DNA from: Candidatus Moranbacteria bacterium GW2011_GWE2_36_40
GTDB lineage: Bacteria > Patescibacteriota > Minisyncoccia > Moranbacterales > GWC2-37-73
Reading direction: 5' to 3'
Length of the DNA stretch: 31,151 nt
Assembly (NCBI GenBank): GCA_000991645.1
Contig: LBRX01000006.1
Span: forward strand, 1 to 31,151
The position numbers and the translations under genes are program-made. The notes below the pieces were generated by a model. That model saw only the letters and a list, made by a program, of their open reading frames with translations. It ran no database searches and was not told the origin of the DNA. Below, one piece after another: positions 8,189 to 15,682 of this stretch (positions are counted from its first letter, which is position 1; each line of letters opens with the position of its first letter).

Positions 8189-9985
8189 TTACAATTCCGA
8201 TTCATCGGATTGTTCTGCTTCTTCATCTTCCATATCTATACCGCGTATACCAAAAACATCTTTCCAAAACAAGCGATCATTTGGTCCATTTGAAGATTTT
8301 TTATTTTTAAAGTCTGGATCTATTTTTCTTGCAGGAAAAAACATTTCATAAATAGAAATCTGTCCCAATATCCTTGAATCCAAAAATTCAACTTCTTCTC
8401 CAAATCTCTTTTGAAGAAATTCAAGCTCGGTTTGTGAAGGAATAACTGCAAAAAATTGAGCATTTGGATCTTCATTAATTGTCTTGCTAAAAGTTGCAAA
8501 TTTTAAACTCGAATCCTTTTTTTGCTCAAAAATATATCTCAATGGTTGAGCATGTTCTTGTTTAACATAAAAGTATAAGGTTATATCCTTGTTTTGCCTA
8601 TTTGCATACATAAAATCCACCGCTTCTTGCAACTGACCAAGTGTCACACCATCCTTGGCTTTCAAAATAAGCGTGCGATCCACTTCAACATTGCTTATTT
8701 GCGAATCTCGCTGTTCTCTGAACCAAACTGAAGTTCCAAGCATATTCAATCCAAGAACAATTGCAAACAATCCAGCTATTGGATATTTTGAATTTTTTGA
8801 AAATTTTTCTTCAAAAAAATTAAAAACAATTCCGATCAAAATAAATGGCACTGCAAAAACAAGAATAAAAAATCTTGGCCTCAAATCAAAAGAAACTGGT
8901 GTTGTCAAAACAAAGAACACCCCAATCCAGATGAAAAATAACAACAAAAAATCTTTTCTTGTGCCAGCTTTTTCTTTTCTAAATGCTCGCACTGCCAAAA
9001 TCATCGCCGAAACAAGAAGAATTATCGTAAAGGTTGCCAACAAAGCATTGTTCTCCAATCTTCCAACATTGCAAGACGATGTTGTAATCAAACAATAATA
9101 TTTTGTGTTCTCCTGGAAGTTTTTTCCAATTTTTTCAATAAAGGGCTTATTACTAGGTTTTGAACTGAGTGCCTGCACAAAGTTTCCAACATTTTCACCT
9201 TTTTTCATGACATCACTGACGATAACTGGTGTATAAAAAAACGCAAAGACTGCCAAGAATGTGATGGCATAGAGTGACATTTTTTTCCAAAAAATCGTTG
9301 AAGAAAATTCTTGAAGCCTTTCTTTTCTCCAAAATTTGAAACGAAGCAAAATGAAAAGACCAGATGCTCCAAGCAAAACAAAAAAACCAAAAAAATGAAG
9401 CTGTGAACCGATTGCTAATGCCAACGACCAAAGCGCAATCCAGGTCAGTTTCTTTTTCATTTTTTCCTCATTCAACATTTTCAACAAAGCAAAGAATGTC
9501 AACAAAACAAAAAATTGCAGCGAGTTTGGATTCCACGCAAAACGAGAATATTCAATAATTATAAAAGAAAAAGCATACATGGTTGTGATTGCAAGCGAAA
9601 TTCTCTTTGAAAAATATAGGCGCGAGAAAAAATACAGCAAAATAATGGCCAAGATGGAAAAGAACAAATCTGGATATGCAAAAATTTGCGGCTCAGTTGA
9701 ATTAAAAATCTTTCCTGAAATATATTGGAAATAATAATAAGCAGGTCCAAGTCTCAAAAATCCATTGTCCACCTGTGTAGCACCAGCTCTTGGCCCCAAA
9801 AGAGGAAGCATCATTGGCCCATTTTCAATTGCATTGCCAATCAAATTAGCATCGCGACCCTGATCCATCTTAAAATAAAGCCAGTCATCAAAATTATAAA
9901 CTCGCACAAAGAAAGCTGCCACCACAATCAGAAACAATGCTATTGCAACCTTATTTTTCTTGACCAAAGCCGTGATATTTTGCAT
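8189..9985 (-). CDS. GT-C membrane glycosyltransferase, array paralogue 3
   Basis: 598 residues. First membrane segment about 13-28, then KMDQGRDAN with Asp41, PLLGPRAGAT, GPAYYYFQY, AYPDLFFSIL and YSRFAWNPNS, all as in the other array members. A short insertion (QVDNGF) sits between the PLLGP and YYYFQ motifs. After the last membrane segments there is a soluble domain and an acidic C-terminus; the RLFWKD sequence near 570-580 corresponds to the end of paralogue 2. It begins only 5 bases after the stop of the metallophosphoesterase gene, so tight cotranscription and possibly translational coupling are likely. The function is expected to be lipid-linked-sugar-dependent glycosylation outside the cell; details are unknown. 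Confidence 0.8.
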   Translation of the reverse strand: MQNITALVKKNKVAIALFLIVVAAFFVRVYNFDDWLYFKMDQGRDANLIGNAIENGPMMLPLLGPRAGATQVDNGFLRLGPAYYYFQYISGKIFNSTEPQIFAYPDLFFSILAIILLYFFSRLYFSKRISLAITTMYAFSFIIIEYSRFAWNPNSLQFFVLLTFFALLKMLNEEKMKKKLTWIALWSLALAIGSQLHFFGFFVLLGASGLFILLRFKFWRKERLQEFSSTIFWKKMSLYAITFLAVFAFFYTPVIVSDVMKKGENVGNFVQALSSKPSNKPFIEKIGKNFQENTKYYCLITTSSCNVGRLENNALLATFTIILLVSAMILAVRAFRKEKAGTRKDFLLLFFIWIGVFFVLTTPVSFDLRPRFFILVFAVPFILIGIVFNFFEEKFSKNSKYPIAGLFAIVLGLNMLGTSVWFREQRDSQISNVEVDRTLILKAKDGVTLGQLQEAVDFMYANRQNKDITLYFYVKQEHAQPLRYIFEQKKDSSLKFATFSKTINEDPNAQFFAVIPSQTELEFLQKRFGEEVEFLDSRILGQISIYEMFFPARKIDPDFKNKKSSNGPNDRLFWKDVFGIRGIDMEDEEAEQSDESEL

Positions 9986-9990
9986 ATTTT

Positions 9991-10944
9991 TTATTTAGAA
10001 AATTTATAGTCAATAGAAAAATCATTCAAATTAATTATAGCATAGGCACCCTCCGAACCTTGATAGCTCAGAGCTCCTTCGCCATAGTAATTAATTCCGT
10101 TGTATTTTTTTTGCCATGGAATGTGAAAATGTCCGGATAACACCATTTTAACATTTTTATTGTCATGTAAAATGTTTTCCATTTTAGCATATTCGTCCAA
10201 AACAACATCCTCCAAGTTTAATGGAAAAATAGGGATATGCATTGCAATGATAATCCTCTTGTCTGTTTTTAACACACTACTCAGCCATTCAAGCTGAGTA
10301 TCATCAACACCGCCAAAATATTTATTTCCATCCTTAAATGGCTCAACATTATTAATAGCAATTATTCTGACATTACCTTGATCGGTAAAATAATATTGCA
10401 AATTTCCAAAAACACCTAGTTCATTCATAACTGCTGAATTATCGTGATTTCCCTTGACCCAAATGACGTTCATACATTTTTCTTGAGCAATCATTTCAAT
10501 ATTTCTAGCATAATCCGAACCACTAGTATTAGTATTGTCGCCAGTGCTGATCACAGTATAAATACCCTCGTCACTCAAATCATCAAACACCTTGTTCAAG
10601 TATTCCCCATATCTTTTTGGATATATGGTTCCACTATCAACAGTTCTTCTCTTGAATTTATCAGCATGAATATCACTAATCCACCCAATTTTAGTATCAT
10701 CGAAATTTTGAACGTATTTCGCCAAGCAAGCTAATCTTTGACCTTCATAATGGAAAAAATTTGGCACCAGCATGGGATCAATCTGATCCACTTTCTTTAT
10801 TGATTTGAGATTTTCAAAGGAATACCTATTAAAATATTGCCATTTTTTAAAATCATAAAGATGAAGCCACAAAGAAATTGCAACTAAAATTGTGCAAAAA
10901 ACAGCGATTAATAACAGTATTGTCCTTTTTTTAAAATATTTCAT
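9991..10944 (-). CDS. Membrane-anchored calcineurin-like metallophosphoesterase
   Basis: 317 residues with one N-terminal membrane anchor (about 8-28), leaving the enzyme domain probably outside the cell. All metal-ligand motifs of the family are present in order: SDIHAD (Asp91, His93), GDNT (Asp136), GNHDN (Asn166, His167), AMHIP (His236) and GHFH (His272, His274). The family hydrolyses phosphomonoesters, phosphodiesters or nucleotides. Its place inside a run of GT-C genes, 31 bases after paralogue 4 and 5 bases before paralogue 3, suggests a job in the same pathway, for instance removing a polyprenyl-phosphate or glycan-phosphate group, but that is inference. The ATG has no Shine-Dalgarno. 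Confidence 0.85.
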   Translation of the reverse strand: MKYFKKRTILLLIAVFCTILVAISLWLHLYDFKKWQYFNRYSFENLKSIKKVDQIDPMLVPNFFHYEGQRLACLAKYVQNFDDTKIGWISDIHADKFKRRTVDSGTIYPKRYGEYLNKVFDDLSDEGIYTVISTGDNTNTSGSDYARNIEMIAQEKCMNVIWVKGNHDNSAVMNELGVFGNLQYYFTDQGNVRIIAINNVEPFKDGNKYFGGVDDTQLEWLSSVLKTDKRIIIAMHIPIFPLNLEDVVLDEYAKMENILHDNKNVKMVLSGHFHIPWQKKYNGINYYGEGALSYQGSEGAYAIINLNDFSIDYKFSK

Positions 10945-10975
10945 TTTTTGAATTTAAATATCTTGAATTTTTATT

Positions 10976-12592
10976 TCAATTCATCATCATGATAGTAATC
11001 TCATTAAATTTTGTGCATTTTTTTATTGTTCCATAGCTTTTATAAGATTCTCCTTGTTCACATTTTTTCGACATTTCATCAACAGCCACAAACAAAGGGA
11101 TTTTTGGATCAAAAATTTCATCATTAAGAGGAACCACCTCAATTCCTGATTCTTTTGTGAAATACGAAACACGATTAGCAAAACGACCCAATAAAACTTT
11201 TTGCCCTCCAATTTGAATTGTTTTCGAATCCCCCGCCTGAACTACCAAATATTCCGCTATATATCTAACCTGATTCACTGTTCCATCAATCATGCTGCCA
11301 GGACGTCCGCTTGAATATTCATTAAAAGTTTTTATGCAAAAAAATAAATTATACATTATCAACAAATATACAAATACGGAAGATAAATATTTGATTGATG
11401 GATTATTTTTTGTTTGTAAAAACTCAATAATAAGTCCAAGCAAAAAGAAAGGAACAAAGGTCATCAAAACAAAATATCGCAAACTTATTTCCGCTCCAAA
11501 TGGGACAAACAACAAAACAAGTGCGCTATTAAAAATGGCTACGACTACCAAATCTTTCTTTCTTTTTTCATCTTTCTCATTTTTTATCGCTCGATATAAC
11601 AAGAAATATCCCACCATTGAAAAACCAACAGCTATGACAATTTTTCCTGCAAACACAGACCAATCAGAAAAATTATCATTTCTTCTATCAAGTTTCTTGA
11701 AATATCTGTCGGACAATGGAGATTCACAGGTTTCTTGTTCAACATATGGCACCAATATTTTTGCATTGGATTGAATTTGACAAGAAATCACGTGTGCGGC
11801 ATTTTTCCAAAGTGAGCTTTGATTCCCAGATTTATCAACAAGCGCTTTCCTAAATTCAAGATAATTTCCACCGCCTGTCTTAATCTCACTTACCACTTGA
11901 GTAATATTGAGAACAAAAACAATAAACAAGATGGCGATCATATGCGTCACTCTGATACTTTTCTTTCTGCCAAAATAAATCATCATTAGAAAAAAGGCAA
12001 ACGGCATCCCAAACAGAAGAAGTGTGTGCAATTGCACACCGATTCCCAGAGAAATTCCAACTGCAACAATCCAAGGAATTTTATTGCTTTTCGCATCCGA
12101 GAGCATAAGAATCGAATAAACGAAAAGCATACTGAAAAATTGGGCTGAATTTGGATTCCAAGCAAAACGAGAATATTGGACCGCAAAAAAAGAGGTGGCA
12201 TAAAGTGCTGCAAGCATCAGCGAAGTATTTTTTTTGAAATACCTCAAAAAAAGAAAAAACGCCAACGGAACAGACAATATTCCAAACAACAAATCACCAT
12301 ACGCCATTTTGTCAGGCATCACGCCAAATAACTTCGCCCCAACAAATTGAAAATAATAAAAAGCTGGACCCAATTGAAACAATGTTCCACCAGCAATTGG
12401 ACCAAGCAGCGGAACGTTATTATTTTCAATCATATCCCTAACAATACCAGCATCCCTGGCCTGATCAGAATTAAAACGCAACCAATCTGAAAAATGATAC
12501 ACTCTAAGAAAAATCGTAAAAAAACAAATTAACCCAAAAACAATAACTGTTTTGGCTGTCTTGTCTTTCAGGGCAAACTTAACCATATTCAT
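10976..12592 (-). CDS. GT-C membrane glycosyltransferase, array paralogue 4
   Basis: 538 residues. Closest in length and layout to paralogue 1: both share SDWLRFN/SEWLRFN before the DQARDA motif (Asp43 here), PLLGP-AGGT, FYYFQ, YSRFAWNPNS and a VSEIKTGG/ISEIKTGG motif after the mid-protein membrane helices. A cysteine in the following loop (SCQIQSN here, SCHIKSN in paralogue 1) and a second one downstream are also shared, so these two probably form a subgroup with an outer-face disulfide. Predicted to transfer a sugar from a polyprenyl-linked donor. The gene is 23 bases downstream of paralogue 5. The start could be Met1 or Met3; no Shine-Dalgarno helps to choose. Confidence 0.8.
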   Translation of the reverse strand: MNMVKFALKDKTAKTVIVFGLICFFTIFLRVYHFSDWLRFNSDQARDAGIVRDMIENNNVPLLGPIAGGTLFQLGPAFYYFQFVGAKLFGVMPDKMAYGDLLFGILSVPLAFFLFLRYFKKNTSLMLAALYATSFFAVQYSRFAWNPNSAQFFSMLFVYSILMLSDAKSNKIPWIVAVGISLGIGVQLHTLLLFGMPFAFFLMMIYFGRKKSIRVTHMIAILFIVFVLNITQVVSEIKTGGGNYLEFRKALVDKSGNQSSLWKNAAHVISCQIQSNAKILVPYVEQETCESPLSDRYFKKLDRRNDNFSDWSVFAGKIVIAVGFSMVGYFLLYRAIKNEKDEKRKKDLVVVAIFNSALVLLFVPFGAEISLRYFVLMTFVPFFLLGLIIEFLQTKNNPSIKYLSSVFVYLLIMYNLFFCIKTFNEYSSGRPGSMIDGTVNQVRYIAEYLVVQAGDSKTIQIGGQKVLLGRFANRVSYFTKESGIEVVPLNDEIFDPKIPLFVAVDEMSKKCEQGESYKSYGTIKKCTKFNEITIMMMN

Positions 12593-12615
12593 AATACTAT
12601 AGTTTAAATTTAAAT

Positions 12616-14283
12616 CTATTTTCTACTATTCATATCATATACATACATATTATCTACTTTAAAATAATTGTAGGTATTTGTCTTTTTTGACCTGCAGCTT
12701 ATTAGAAATGCTGGCTTATCGCTATTTTGCAATATTACACTATTTTCATCTTTTACCACAACAGGATTGAAATTATTTTTTTTTAACAAATAAGCCAGCG
12801 GATCAACCGCAACCAATGTTTCATGATTACCGCTTATATAAAGATTTTTTTGTCCCTTTAAATTACTCATGATGTATTCGGCAACAGATTCAATTTCTCC
12901 CAATGTTGCAACGCGAGATGAGCATATCTTATCCTTTCTAATTAACGCCTTTATATCAGATTTAAAGTCTGACACATTGGAAAGCAAAAGTGTGAAGAAA
13001 ATTGTAATAATAAGAGAAAATGCCACTTTTGGATATTTTTTCAATATGATATCCACAATCAAGCCAAGTAAAACAAATGGCACAAAAAATACCGGCATAA
13101 AATACCTCAGATCACTAAATCTCTCAATACTCAAAGGAATCATGATCAAGAAAAAAACCACAGCATAAAACAATATCAGCCGAAGAAAAAGTTTTCGTTC
13201 ATCCATTTTTTCCTTTATTGTATGAAAAATCAACAAGAAATATCCAATGATTGAAAAAATAACACCAAGCAACAATGCAAGCCAATAACAAATATTTTCA
13301 AAAATTTTCGCAAAACCATCTTTTTTGATTAGTGAAAAGAAATTAAGAATCCCATAAGAACAATCGCTGTTACCATATGAAGACAAGAAAAAATAATTCG
13401 CTTCAATACTACAGCTAATATCATTTTTCAATAAGCCCGCATAACCAATAATTTCTTTTTTTTCCTGCTCATTTTCAAATTGCCTTTCACTTTGTGAAGA
13501 AAAATTGAACAGTCTTTTTGTGTTACTAAAGTTAGTGTTAATTTCATTAATAATCTGCCCTCCATTTAAAACAACAAAGATGACAACGACCATGATCCAT
13601 TTTTTCCAAACACTCGCATTTATTCTTATCGACATAAAAAACGTACAAAGCACAATAACTGAAAAAAGTATCATTAATATTGCATGCAACTGAAACCCAA
13701 CACCCCAAGAAAATCCCAAAAACACAGCCCAAAGCCAACAATTTTTTCTATCGTCATTCAAAATTTTATATACTGAGAAAAGAAAAAGGAGAACAAAAAA
13801 CGGTATCAGATTTGAATTCCAAGCAAAGCGAGAATAATGAACAAAATAAGCAGAAACAGAATATAGTGCCGCCAAACTTAGCGATAGATTCTTATTAAAG
13901 TAAAGCCTAAGAAAAAGAAAAAATAATGGAATAGAAAGAATTGAAAAAAACACATCTGGATAGGCAAATTTATCAGGAAAAGAGCCAAAAAGTTTTCCAG
14001 AAATTATTTGAAAATAATAATAAATTGGCCCCAAATGATAAAATAACTCCTTACTACTTCCCGAACTATACATATACGGACCCAAAAGAGGCCAGGACGA
14101 TTCGTTGGAGATTACTTTTTCAACCAAATAAGAATCTCGCACCTGATCAGTCCTAAATTCCAACCATTCATGCAAATTATATGTTCGCAAGAAAGCTCCA
14201 ACACAAATAATAATCAACAAAATCCAAAGATGCCGCGGAACTAATTTAATCCTATTAATAAGCAATATTTTTATATTTTTCAC
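12616..14283 (-). CDS. GT-C membrane glycosyltransferase, array paralogue 5
   Basis: 555 residues, the first gene of the minus-strand run and the most divergent member. The motif row is recognisable but altered: RTDQVRDS with Asp46, PLLGPYMYSSGSS in place of PLLGP-AGGT, GPIYYYFQ, AYPDVFFSIL and YSRFAWNSN in place of YSRFAWNPN. It contains about ten or more membrane segments and a short C-terminal soluble domain. Start is GTG at 14283, directly before MKNIKILL, with a long basic N-terminus before the first membrane helix. A promoter for the whole run is proposed at 14334-14362. The changed motifs may reflect a different donor or acceptor. Confidence 0.8.
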   Translation of the reverse strand: MKNIKILLINRIKLVPRHLWILLIIICVGAFLRTYNLHEWLEFRTDQVRDSYLVEKVISNESSWPLLGPYMYSSGSSKELFYHLGPIYYYFQIISGKLFGSFPDKFAYPDVFFSILSIPLFFLFLRLYFNKNLSLSLAALYSVSAYFVHYSRFAWNSNLIPFFVLLFLFSVYKILNDDRKNCWLWAVFLGFSWGVGFQLHAILMILFSVIVLCTFFMSIRINASVWKKWIMVVVIFVVLNGGQIINEINTNFSNTKRLFNFSSQSERQFENEQEKKEIIGYAGLLKNDISCSIEANYFFLSSYGNSDCSYGILNFFSLIKKDGFAKIFENICYWLALLLGVIFSIIGYFLLIFHTIKEKMDERKLFLRLILFYAVVFFLIMIPLSIERFSDLRYFMPVFFVPFVLLGLIVDIILKKYPKVAFSLIITIFFTLLLSNVSDFKSDIKALIRKDKICSSRVATLGEIESVAEYIMSNLKGQKNLYISGNHETLVAVDPLAYLLKKNNFNPVVVKDENSVILQNSDKPAFLISCRSKKTNTYNYFKVDNMYVYDMNSRK

Positions 14284-14306
14284 TAATATAACTATTTAAT
14301 TTTTTA

Positions 14307-14335
14307 TTGATTTTTTAGTTTAACCTATGTATAAT
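14307..14335 (+). promoter_or_regulatory. Predicted sigma-70 promoter, plus strand
   Basis: TTGATT at 14307-14312, a 17-base spacer and a perfect TATAAT at 14330-14335. Transcription would begin near 14342 and read into the ALG10-like gene. Its -10 box overlaps the -10 box of the opposing candidate at 14334-14362. Confidence 0.55.
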
Positions 14336-14362
14336 TTAACTACAATTTTAATATGAAGTCAA
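14334..14362 (-). promoter_or_regulatory. Predicted promoter of the GT-C array, minus strand
   Basis: On the minus strand TTGACT (14362-14357), a 17-base spacer and TTAAAT (14339-14334). The -35 box is near consensus and the -10 box matches 4 of 6 positions. It would start transcription about 45 bases before the GTG of paralogue 5. Confidence 0.35.
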
Positions 14363-14434
14363 TTTGATTCATTTAGAATCAAAGTGAGAGAAACTGACTC
14401 GTTCACAAATAAAACAACTTGTACTATATCCGTT

Positions 14435-15637
14435 ATGACAAAAAAAACTTGGCTATTCATTTTTTTTCTAAGTATAGCTTTCTCAGCATGGCTATCCATA
14501 ATATTCTTCAGTATTAACAGGGCTGATGTTGATGAGAAAGTACATTATCGACAAATAAGCCGCTTTGTTAAGGGCAACTACGAGATTCTCCCGAATCTAA
14601 CAACAATTCCCGGATATCATGTTGTTATTGCCTTATTTTCAAAAATAGGAGGGTATCACTCACTTGAAAAAACTCGAATCATAAGTCTTGCATTATCCTT
14701 GATTACAATTTGGGTATTTTTTATTATTTCAAAAAGATTAAAGGTTAATGACCCTCACATAAAAACCTTGCAATTCATGTTTCTTCCAATTAGCTTCCTT
14801 TATTTCCCATTATTATACACAGATATTCCTTCCCTTCTCTTCGTGCTAATTGCTTTTTATTTTTCAATCAAGAAACAATACTATCTATCTGCACTATTTT
14901 CCCTTGTAGCTATTCTGACAAGACAAAACAATATCATATGGATTATATTTATTTGGACATATAACTATGTTTCAATTTATGGATTTTCTATTTCTATGGC
15001 TAAAATTATTGCATATTTGCGTCTAACAATTGCGCATATTGGGATATTTGCAGCATTTGCTCTTTTTCTTTTTTTTAATCACGGTGTCGCAATTGGAGAC
15101 AAAACAAACCACGTAGCTGGCTTGTATTTAGGGAATATTTATCTCTTCCTGGCGATAACTGGATTATTATTTTTACCAATTATAATAACATCAACATTTC
15201 ACAAAATTAATCTCTGCAAAACAAAAAAATTCTTGGCTTTTGGACTTGGTGCAGGATTTTTGCTTGCGAGTTCCTTTGTTCTATTCCCTCCCCAACTTCA
15301 CAACGGTAATTTGAAGTTAACATTCCTCATGAATATTGTCCTGAAATATGCATACGGCGAATATGCATATTTATATGCAATTGCAATTTTTCTTGGCTGT
15401 ATTTTCATTTTCATTGCAAAAATTGAAAAAACCAACCTATTATTTCTTCCTTTTGCGGCATTATATTTAGCGCCATCATTTCTTGTCGCTCAAAGATATT
15501 CAATTATCCCCTTAGTTTTTTTATTGCTGTTCAAAAAAGAAACTGACAAAAAATCAGAACTTGTCCTATTAGTATATTTTCTCATTCTTTCTTTAGCATT
15601 AATATACATTGTGTTTAACACAGCAATTGATTTCTAG
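14435..15637 (+). CDS. ALG10/DIE2-like GT-C glucosyltransferase
   Basis: 400 residues from the ATG at 14435; an in-frame GTG at 14384 would add 17 polar residues, but the membrane helix begins right after Met at 14435. About ten membrane segments. The first outer loop has DVDEKVHYRQ (31-40), followed by LTTIPGYH (55-62), then LLYTDIPSL and LTRQNNIIW. This ordered set, DE-x2-H-x2-Q, TT-x-PG, YTD and RQ-N-I-W, is the signature of the eukaryotic ALG10/DIE2 alpha-1,2-glucosyltransferase, which adds the terminal glucose to dolichyl-linked oligosaccharide using dolichyl-phosphate-glucose. Here it would use a bacterial polyprenyl-phosphate sugar. It is transcribed away from the GT-C array and is followed 45 bases later by another GT-C gene. 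Fold assignment is good; specificity is unproven. Confidence 0.7.
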   Translation: MTKKTWLFIFFLSIAFSAWLSIIFFSINRADVDEKVHYRQISRFVKGNYEILPNLTTIPGYHVVIALFSKIGGYHSLEKTRIISLALSLITIWVFFIISKRLKVNDPHIKTLQFMFLPISFLYFPLLYTDIPSLLFVLIAFYFSIKKQYYLSALFSLVAILTRQNNIIWIIFIWTYNYVSIYGFSISMAKIIAYLRLTIAHIGIFAAFALFLFFNHGVAIGDKTNHVAGLYLGNIYLFLAITGLLFLPIIITSTFHKINLCKTKKFLAFGLGAGFLLASSFVLFPPQLHNGNLKLTFLMNIVLKYAYGEYAYLYAIAIFLGCIFIFIAKIEKTNLLFLPFAALYLAPSFLVAQRYSIIPLVFLLLFKKETDKKSELVLLVYFLILSLALIYIVFNTAIDF

Positions 15638-15682
15638 ATAAGCATACTTTAATATTATATAGTAAACACAATATACAATCCT

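Noticed and set aside
7802..8293. A 163-residue plus-strand frame across the end of paralogue 3 and the start of paralogue 2
   Set aside because: Antisense to two well-supported genes, and the translation mirrors their repeated motifs rather than any family of its own.
11292..11774. A 160-residue plus-strand frame inside paralogue 4
   Set aside because: Antisense to conserved membrane-protein coding sequence, with low-complexity Lys/Asn/Ser composition.
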